Source of the DNA: Ruthenibacterium avium
Lineage (GTDB): Bacteria; Bacillota; Clostridia; Oscillospirales; Ruminococcaceae
Direction: 5' to 3'
DNA length: 29,769 nt
NCBI GenBank assembly: GCA_019118905.1
Contig: DWYA01000050.1
Location: 1-29,769, forward strand
Made by a program: the position numbers and the translations under genes. This document shows positions 24,532 to 29,769 of this stretch, piece by piece. The notes beneath the pieces are model-generated. The model was not told the DNA's origin, made no database searches, and was given only the letters and a program-made list of their open reading frames with translations. Position 1 is the stretch's first letter; the number at the start of each line of letters is the position of its first letter.

Positions 24532-25416
24532 ATGAAAAAGAGAATGAAAGCATTGGCCGCGGTATTGGCTTTGACGGCGGCACTGACCGCATGCGGACAA
24601 AGCGCAGCTTCGGGCAGCACAGCAGGGGCAGCCGGTACATCGGCGGCAAATGGCAGCGGTTTGGAGGACGGTGTGCTCACCGTGGCCATGGAGTGCGCCT
24701 ATGCGCCTTACAACTGGACTCAGGCCGACGACTCCAACGGCGCAGTACCCATTAAAGATTCTACAGAATACGCCAACGGCTATGATGTGATGATGGCCAA
24801 AAAAATTGCCGAGGCACTCGGCGTTGAGTTGGAAATTGTCCGTTCCGATTGGGATTCGCTGATTCCGGCTGTACAGACAGGCACCGTGGACGCCGTGATT
24901 GCAGGCCAGTCGATGACGCAGCAGCGCATGGAACAAGTGGATTTCAGCGAGCCGTATTTTTATGCCAGCATCGTGTGCGTGACGAAAAAAGACAGCCCGT
25001 ATGCATCCGCAAAAAGCATTGCCGACCTTTCGGGCGGTACCTGCACGGCACAGATTGCAACAATCTGGTATGACAGCTGTCTGCCTCAGATTGAAGGAGC
25101 ATCCATTCAAACCGCGGCAGAATCTGCTCCCGCCATGCTGATGGCGCTGGAAACCGATTCGGTGGACTTTATCTGCACCGATATGCCCACTGCACAAGGC
25201 GCAGTTGCCGCTTACCCGGATATGGTGCTGCTTACCTTTGACGAGGGAAACGGCTTTGAAGTCGATGAGGGCGAAATCAATATCGGCATTTCGATGCGCA
25301 AAGGAAACACCGAGCTGAAACAAAAGCTGGATGAGGTGTTATCGCCCATGACCGAGCAAGACTTTAACGATTTGATGGCACAAGCGATTTCCGTTCAGCC
25401 GATTGCCTCGGCCTAA
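24532..25416 (+). CDS. Amino-acid ABC transporter substrate-binding lipoprotein (probably lysine), 294 aa
   Basis: Extracellular binding protein of the polar amino-acid family (SBP family 3). The signal peptide ends in a lipobox LTAC with lipidated C21, followed by a flexible Ser/Ala/Gly-rich linker. The mature part has the family pattern: LTVAMECAYAPYNW, GYDVMMAKKIAEALG and VIAGQSMTQQRMEQVDFSEP. The last contains the Arg that grips the ligand carboxylate in this family. The start could be ATG 24532 or GTG 24529; GAGG at 24518-24521 fits both. It is the first gene of a three-gene operon under a lysine riboswitch, so lysine is the likely ligand; histidine or arginine cannot be excluded from the protein alone. 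Confidence 0.94.
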   Translation: MKKRMKALAAVLALTAALTACGQSAASGSTAGAAGTSAANGSGLEDGVLTVAMECAYAPYNWTQADDSNGAVPIKDSTEYANGYDVMMAKKIAEALGVELEIVRSDWDSLIPAVQTGTVDAVIAGQSMTQQRMEQVDFSEPYFYASIVCVTKKDSPYASAKSIADLSGGTCTAQIATIWYDSCLPQIEGASIQTAAESAPAMLMALETDSVDFICTDMPTAQGAVAAYPDMVLLTFDEGNGFEVDEGEINIGISMRKGNTELKQKLDEVLSPMTEQDFNDLMAQAISVQPIASA

Positions 25417-25445
25417 GCGGAACATCAGCCGGAAAGGAAACAGAT

Positions 25446-26342
25446 ATGGAAAAATTGCTTCAGCTTGGCAGTGATATCGCAAAGCTGTGGGAAACGTATT
25501 CGGCCACCTATTTGTACGGAATGCGTGACACGCTCATTTTGGCGCTGGTGGCAACGGTGATTGGCTGCATCATCGGCTTGGTGTGCGGTGTTTTAAACAC
25601 CATTCCCTGTGAGCGGGAGGACGCCCCGGCAAAGCGTTTTGTGCTGGGTTTGGTGCGTGCGTTGGTGCGGATTTATGTAGAAGTGTTCCGCGGCACTCCC
25701 ATGGTGCTGCAAGCGGTGTTTATGTACTACGGCTTGCCTTATTTTACCGATAACGCCATCAAATTCAACAACGTTTGGGCGGCGGCCATTCTGGTGGTTT
25801 CGGTGAATACCGGCGCTTATATGGCCGAGTCGGTGCGCGGCGGCATTATCTCGGTTGACCCGGGCCAAACCGAAGGCGCAAAGGCTATTGGCATGAATCA
25901 TGTGCAAACCATGCTCTATGTCATTTTGCCGCAGGCGCTGCGCAATATTCTGCCGCAAATCGGCAACAACTTTATCATCAACGTGAAGGATACGTCCATC
26001 ATGTTCATTATCAGCTTTACCGAGTTTTTTGCCGTGCACCGCGCAGTGGTGGGCGCAACCTACTTGTATTTCCCCTCGGCGGTCATTGAAATGGGCGGCT
26101 ATTTGGTGATGACCCTGACGGCTTCGTTCCTGCTGCGCTGGATTGAACGTAAAATGGACGGCCCGGAAAACTTCGATTTGGCAGTTGCAGACCCGCTCGT
26201 GCCGGGCGAGGGAATGCATCGCTATAAGAAAAACCCGAAAGAACCGAATGCCGACTATCGAAGCAAGGGGCAAGAGGAGAGCGCCGGCTTGGCAGCCAAA
26301 ACGACAGGTTGGCGCAATCGAGGGAAAGGAGCGCGCAAATGA
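25446..26342 (+). CDS. Amino-acid ABC transporter permease (probably lysine), 298 aa
   Basis: Polar amino-acid permease of the HisM/GlnP type. Hydrophobic segments occur at about residues 28-50, 75-100, 110-130, 180-200 and 210-230. The cytoplasmic EAA loop that docks the ATPase is EGAKAIGMNHVQTMLYVILP. The N-terminal part has YLYGMRDTLILALVATVIG, as in the family. With one permease gene, a homodimer is likely. After the last helix a hydrophilic tail of about 60 residues (from MDGPENFDL to the end), increasingly Lys/Arg-rich, is longer than usual. AAAGGA precedes ATG 25446 by 7 nt. Its stop overlaps the ATPase start (ATGA). Confidence 0.94.
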   Translation: MEKLLQLGSDIAKLWETYSATYLYGMRDTLILALVATVIGCIIGLVCGVLNTIPCEREDAPAKRFVLGLVRALVRIYVEVFRGTPMVLQAVFMYYGLPYFTDNAIKFNNVWAAAILVVSVNTGAYMAESVRGGIISVDPGQTEGAKAIGMNHVQTMLYVILPQALRNILPQIGNNFIINVKDTSIMFIISFTEFFAVHRAVVGATYLYFPSAVIEMGGYLVMTLTASFLLRWIERKMDGPENFDLAVADPLVPGEGMHRYKKNPKEPNADYRSKGQEESAGLAAKTTGWRNRGKGARK

Positions 26343-27070
26343 GCAACGCCATCATTGAGGTAAACCATTTGTCTAAAACCTTTGGAACTCACCAAGTGCT
26401 GAAGGACGTTGATTTCACCGTAAATGCAGGGGACGTTACCTGCATCATCGGTGCGTCCGGCTCCGGTAAATCTACACTGCTGCGCTGCATCAATTTGCTG
26501 GAGCGTCCCACAGGCGGTGAAATTCTGTTTCACGGAACACCCATTACAGGCAGACACAATAACCCCAGCCGCTACCGTGCAAAGGTGGGAATGGTGTTTC
26601 AAAGCTTCAACCTGTTCCAAAATATGACAGTGTTGGATAACTGCACGGTAGGGCCTGTCAAAGTGCTGAAAGAGAATCCGGCCGTGGTAAAAGAACGCGC
26701 AATGTCTTTTTTGGAAAAGGTGGGGATGACGCCGTACATCAGCGCAAAGCCGCGCCAGCTTTCCGGCGGACAAAAACAGCGTGTAGCCATCGCCCGCGCT
26801 TTGACCATGCAGCCGGAAGTGCTTTTGTTTGACGAGCCTACCAGCGCGCTGGACCCTCAAATGGTGGGCGAAGTGCTGCAAGTCATGCGTGCTTTGGCTG
26901 CCGAGGGCTTAACCATGCTGGTGGTGACGCACGAAATGGCGTTTGCACGAGACGTTTCCACCAAGGTGGTCTACATGGCGCAGGGCGTGATTTGCGAGCA
27001 GGGAACGCCCCAGCAAATTTTTGAAGCTCCGAAAAACGAAAAAACAAAAGAATTTTTAGGACGGCTGTAA
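26339..27070 (+). CDS. Amino-acid ABC transporter ATP-binding protein (probably lysine), 243 aa
   Basis: Drives import by ATP hydrolysis at the inner face of the membrane. Walker A is GASGSGKST (38-46), the Q-loop is in GMVFQSFNLFQNMTVLDN, the ABC signature is LSGGQKQR (141-148), Walker B is VLLFDEPTSALD (from 161) and the switch His is in VVTHEM. These match the GlnQ/HisP polar amino-acid subgroup. The start ATG 26339 overlaps the permease stop and has AAAGGAG (26325-26331) 7 nt upstream; the open frame further upstream lies inside the permease. Last gene of the riboswitch-controlled operon. Confidence 0.97.
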   Translation: MSNAIIEVNHLSKTFGTHQVLKDVDFTVNAGDVTCIIGASGSGKSTLLRCINLLERPTGGEILFHGTPITGRHNNPSRYRAKVGMVFQSFNLFQNMTVLDNCTVGPVKVLKENPAVVKERAMSFLEKVGMTPYISAKPRQLSGGQKQRVAIARALTMQPEVLLFDEPTSALDPQMVGEVLQVMRALAAEGLTMLVVTHEMAFARDVSTKVVYMAQGVICEQGTPQQIFEAPKNEKTKEFLGRL

Positions 27071-27108
27071 AACCATTGCTTTTCTGTACGGCAGGTTTTA
27101 GCCCTTTT

Positions 27109-27142
27109 ATCCCTCGGCGGTTTGCCGGGGGATATTTCTTTT
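27109..27142 (+). terminator. Terminator of the lysine transporter operon
   Basis: ATCCCTCGGC (27109-27118) pairs with GCCGGGGGAT (27124-27133), one T-G pair, followed by ATTTCTTTT. Located 38 nt after the ATPase stop. Confidence 0.8.
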
Positions 27143-27197
27143 GCATATCCGTGTAAAATCAGAAAAGAAAGGCCATACTCTTTGCGGAGGTGGTCTT

Positions 27198-28904
27198 GTG
27201 GAAGAAAAACGACTTCTCGCTGTGGCGGTTGGTATGATTGCGGTGTTCTCGGTGCTGACAGCGCGTTTGGCGTGGCTTTCCACCGATGAAAGCGCCCGTT
27301 ATGCCGTACAAAAGCAAAGCGAGGCAACGCTGCCGCTCTCGGAAGGGCGCGGCGATATTTACGATTGTAATCAATGGAAAATGACGGATTGGGAGTATCG
27401 TACCTATGGCTTGTTTTCTCCGGGAAAGGAAAGCTACCGCACTTGGTTTGAATCGGTAGACGAAACCCAAAAAAGTGCTTTTTATGGCTCAATTCAGCGC
27501 AGAGAACCGTTTTTAGTGCAGCTGCAAGACACACAAAAGCAGCCGGAATTCGTGTTTCGGCAAGCGCAGCGCTATTGGAGTCAGCCGATTGCCGCTCATC
27601 TGATTGGGTATTTAGACGGCGAGGGCCATGGCGTGTATGGCCTCGAAAAAGCGTGTGAGGATTGGCTGGCGGAGGCGGGAACCAAGGAAGAAGTGGTATG
27701 TACCGTCGACGCGCTTGGCGCTTATTTAAACACCAACCACGATGTTCCAACTTTGCAAAAAACACCCGGAACGGGAGAGGGGCTGATGCTCACGCTGGAC
27801 AGCAGAATTCAGCGCATTTGCGAAGGAATTGCCCAAGAGAAGATGGATCGCGGCGCCATTGTGGTGATGGAAACGGCAACGGGAAAAATCCGCGCCAGTG
27901 TCAGTATGCCTTTATTTGATCCCACCGATGTTGCCGCCAGCATTGAAAAAAATGATACATCGCTCATTAACCGCCCAATCTCGGGTTACAGCGTGGGCTC
28001 GGTGTTTAAACCTGTCATTGCGGCACAGGCGCTGAAAGCTGGAATTTCGCCGGATACCCTGTATGAGTGTACCGGCGAATACGAACTCAACGGCCATATT
28101 TATCGGTGCGCTTACGGCAAAGGTCACGGTGTTGTCAATATGACCGAGGCGATGGAGCAAAGCTGTAATTGCTATTTTATCCATTTGGGCCTCATGCTGG
28201 GGGCGCAGTCTGTGCATGACGCGGCACAGGCCGCGGGATGCGGGCAGGTGACGCCGATTGTGCCGGGCTGGAATACGACGGCAGGCAATTTGCCCACAGT
28301 GGAACAGCTCGAAGATAAAGGTCAGCTTGCCTCGGTCAGCTTTGGTCAGGGAGCGCTGCTTGCCTCACCGGTTCAAGTGGCCGGGTTTTTAAATATTTTT
28401 GCCAATGACGGAGTGTATATCCAGCCCAGCTATGCGCAGGGGATTATTGACACCGAAAGTGGACAAGTGACGGAAAGCTTTTATCGTCCCATCCAGCGAA
28501 CGGTGTTCGAGCCGGACATTGCAAAACAGGTGCAGGAAATGATGGTTTCAGTCATTGAAAACGGAATTGGTTCTGCCGCAGCCCCGCGTATGACAACGGC
28601 CGGAGGAAAAACAGGAACGGCGCAAACCGGACGCTATAATGAGGATGATGAGGAACTGATGGACGCATGGTTCGGCGGGTTTTACCCGGCGAATGAGCCG
28701 CGTTATACCATTGTGGTGATGATGGACAGCGGCACTCATGGAAGCTCTGATGCAGCGCGTGTGCTTGCCGATATTGCGGATGCACTCTATTGCTTTGAAG
28801 GCTGCCCGGAAGAAGATGCCGTGCCGCCGCTTTCGCTGGAGGATATTCTGCCCGATGAAAAAACGGACGCAGTCGAAACATCAGCCGAGAACGAAGACCT
28901 TTGA
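27198..28904 (+). CDS. Class B penicillin-binding protein (peptidoglycan transpeptidase), 568 aa
   Basis: Cross-links peptidoglycan outside the membrane and is a beta-lactam target. GTG 27198 is chosen because GGAGG (27186-27190) sits 7 nt upstream; the open frame before it includes terminator sequence. One N-terminal membrane anchor (residues 6-22), a pedestal domain beginning GRGDIYD, then the transpeptidase motifs SVFK (active-site S268, K271), SCN (322-324) and KTGT (471-474). There are no PASTA domains and no N-terminal glycosyltransferase domain. An acidic tail of about 40 residues ends the protein. It is not in a division (dcw) cluster and has no SEDS partner beside it, so it may serve sporulation, elongation or a backup role; sequence alone does not decide. 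No clear own promoter is seen. Confidence 0.93.
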   Translation: MEEKRLLAVAVGMIAVFSVLTARLAWLSTDESARYAVQKQSEATLPLSEGRGDIYDCNQWKMTDWEYRTYGLFSPGKESYRTWFESVDETQKSAFYGSIQRREPFLVQLQDTQKQPEFVFRQAQRYWSQPIAAHLIGYLDGEGHGVYGLEKACEDWLAEAGTKEEVVCTVDALGAYLNTNHDVPTLQKTPGTGEGLMLTLDSRIQRICEGIAQEKMDRGAIVVMETATGKIRASVSMPLFDPTDVAASIEKNDTSLINRPISGYSVGSVFKPVIAAQALKAGISPDTLYECTGEYELNGHIYRCAYGKGHGVVNMTEAMEQSCNCYFIHLGLMLGAQSVHDAAQAAGCGQVTPIVPGWNTTAGNLPTVEQLEDKGQLASVSFGQGALLASPVQVAGFLNIFANDGVYIQPSYAQGIIDTESGQVTESFYRPIQRTVFEPDIAKQVQEMMVSVIENGIGSAAAPRMTTAGGKTGTAQTGRYNEDDEELMDAWFGGFYPANEPRYTIVVMMDSGTHGSSDAARVLADIADALYCFEGCPEEDAVPPLSLEDILPDEKTDAVETSAENEDL

Positions 28905-28938
28905 ATCAAAAGTAATATGAAAAAATGTGAAAAAGGGC

Positions 28939-28967
28939 TTGCATTTTTTTCGATAAGCTGGTATAAT
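28939..28967 (+). promoter_or_regulatory. Promoter of tRNA-Leu
   Basis: -35 TTGCAT (28939-28944), 17-nt spacer and extended -10 TGG-TATAAT (28959-28967), about 35 nt before the tRNA. Confidence 0.85.
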
Positions 28968-29001
28968 AAGTTTCGTCGCTGAAAAGCGATAAACTTCATA
29001 A

Positions 29002-29088
29002 GCGGATGTGGCGGAATTGGCAGACGCGCTAGATTCAGGTTCTAGTGAGGGCAACTTCGTATGGGTTCAAGTCCCTTCATCCGCACCA
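29002..29088 (+). tRNA. tRNA-Leu (anticodon CAG)
   Basis: Class II tRNA with a long variable arm. Acceptor arms GCGGATG (29002-29008) and CATCCGC (29078-29084), discriminator A and encoded CCA (29086-29088). The anticodon stem CTAGA/TCTAG holds TTCAGGT, anticodon CAG. The T-arm GGTTCAAGTCC is present. Confidence 0.97.
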
Positions 29089-29093
29089 GCTCA

Positions 29094-29140
29094 AAAACCG
29101 TGGTTTTAAGCCAAAAAACGGCTTGAAAGCGCGGTTTTTT
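29094..29140 (+). terminator. Terminator of tRNA-Leu
   Basis: An inner stem AAGCC/GGCTT within an outer AAACCG/CGGTTT pairing, followed by TTTTTT. Begins about 6 nt after the CCA end. Confidence 0.75.
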
Positions 29141-29458
29141 CTTCTGCAAAAGACGAGAGCCGCGAAAAATAGTAGGCTGTAAAATACCTCAAAAACGGTT
29201 TTAAAATGTCGTATAAAAAGTCGTATGAAAAAGAGTTTTGGCGGCCATGAACCGCCCTAGATTGAGTCGCATCATGGAAGTAAGCAATGCAAGACAGCAC
29301 ATGTTGTTGAGAAGACTAACTGTTTTTAATTTGCTTTGAAGTATGGCAGTCGGAGGACATGGAGACAGTAGGCAATCGCAGCGAGCAGCAATACCGCGAC
29401 GTGTACGTCTTGCTCTATTCTGCGAGATCATAAAATTAAAATGAAGTTGGTGTAAAAA
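29141..29458. other. Non-coding spacer downstream of tRNA-Leu
   Basis: No gene is supported on either strand; open frames here are short and interrupted. Visible details are a tandem imperfect 12-nt repeat (29208-29219 and 29220-29231) and a small hairpin GGCGG/CCGCC (29240-29256). The tRNA 3' end is not repeated here, so no attachment site is shown within the window. Confidence 0.5.
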
Positions 29459-29769
29459 ATGAAAAAGAGAAAGCTAATTACAAATAAAATTTATAAAAAG
29501 CTAAAGGAACTTGATCGCAGCACCGCGACGGACATGAAAAAACAAGATGATTTGAAAAAATTTTTGCAAGATATTTATGGTACGCCTGGAGAACTTTCAG
29601 TGCAAGATATGATTGATCGAAAAGTATATTTACAATCTATGTTAGATAGCCAGAACTATATTTTATCAACCATTGGACTGGCAATCATTGTTTGGCTGGC
29701 GTTAGAAGGAGGAAAACAGCTCGGATTGTCTTTAGTTGGCAATAGTAGTTTTCATGACTTTTTTGCGAT
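29459..29769 (+). CDS. Partial putative membrane protein, truncated by the window end
   Basis: An open frame of 103 codons starts at ATG 29459 and runs off the end. The N-terminal ~60 residues are rich in Lys, Asp and Glu and likely helical or coiled-coil (KKLKELDRSTATDMKKQDD). A hydrophobic segment follows (YILSTIGLAIIVWLALEGG, about residues 71-89). The ribosome binding site is weak. Codon use is much more AT-rich (AAA, TTA, ATT, CTA) than in the genes upstream, which hints at recent acquisition. The family is not recognised and no function is assigned. Confidence 0.6.
   Translation, partial: MKKRKLITNKIYKKLKELDRSTATDMKKQDDLKKFLQDIYGTPGELSVQDMIDRKVYLQSMLDSQNYILSTIGLAIIVWLALEGGKQLGLSLVGNSSFHDFFA

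Noticed and set aside
23979..24689. Extended N-terminus of the Gfo/Idh/MocA protein
   Set aside because: The extra residues run antisense through the lysine riboswitch and its promoter and have no family resemblance. A ribosome binding site and the Rossmann start fix the gene start at 23978.
29201..29431. Minus-strand open frame after tRNA-Leu as a transposase remnant
   Set aside because: Short, no ribosome binding site, no transposase motif and no inverted repeats flanking it.

Overview
The window looks like a chromosomal segment of a low-to-mid GC, anaerobic, Gram-positive member of the Clostridia, probably Oscillospirales/Ruminococcaceae-like. The evidence is inference from gene content and signals: strong Shine-Dalgarno sites (AGGAGG-like), sigma-A promoters with near-consensus boxes 17 nt apart, U-tract terminators, a lysine riboswitch, an O2-sensitive [FeFe] hydrogenase, a lipoprotein-type binding protein and Firmicutes-type RpoB/RpoC. 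No phage genes, insertion sequences or CRISPR arrays are visible.

Layout. 1-1633: a decayed XRE/TPR-type regulator (no HTH, in-frame TAA) and an HD-domain hydrolase. 1729-1999: promoter, tRNA-Gly(GCC), tRNA-Cys(GCA), terminator. 2082-3570: MATE exporter on the minus strand. 3656-4178: Rrf2-family regulator with four clustered cysteines. 4203-11862: rpoB-rpoC from its own promoter, without the usual rplJ-rplL upstream, with two strong hairpins between the two genes. 11863-12283: AT-rich spacer with palindromes and a 59-aa membrane protein. 12353-16255: two-gene hydrogenase operon (a NuoF-tail/GltD-like flavoprotein overlapping a CpI-like [FeFe] hydrogenase) preceded by a leader that contains an intrinsic terminator. 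16218-17492: ilvE on the minus strand. 17693-22987: an apparent four-gene unit (RgpF-like protein, small membrane protein, recD2, comF). 22932-24068: Gfo/Idh/MocA oxidoreductase on the minus strand. 24173-27142: lysine riboswitch, then binding protein, permease and ATPase of an amino-acid ABC importer. 27198-28904: class B penicillin-binding protein. 28939-29140: tRNA-Leu(CAG) with promoter and terminator. 29459-end: an AT-rich partial gene for a putative membrane protein.

How the genes work together. Most of the window is core housekeeping: transcription (rpoBC), tRNAs, branched-chain amino-acid metabolism (ilvE), DNA repair (recD2) and DNA uptake (comF). Two modules have a clear joint role. 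The hydrogenase pair probably couples a pyridine-nucleotide/flavin site to H2 formation or uptake. The riboswitch-controlled ABC system most likely imports lysine. The most informative non-coding elements are the lysine riboswitch (24211-24449), the terminator inside the hydrogenase leader (12551-12579) and the rpoB-rpoC hairpins (8104-8176). I found no convincing wholly new system; the hydrogenase operon with its possible attenuator is the best candidate for follow-up.
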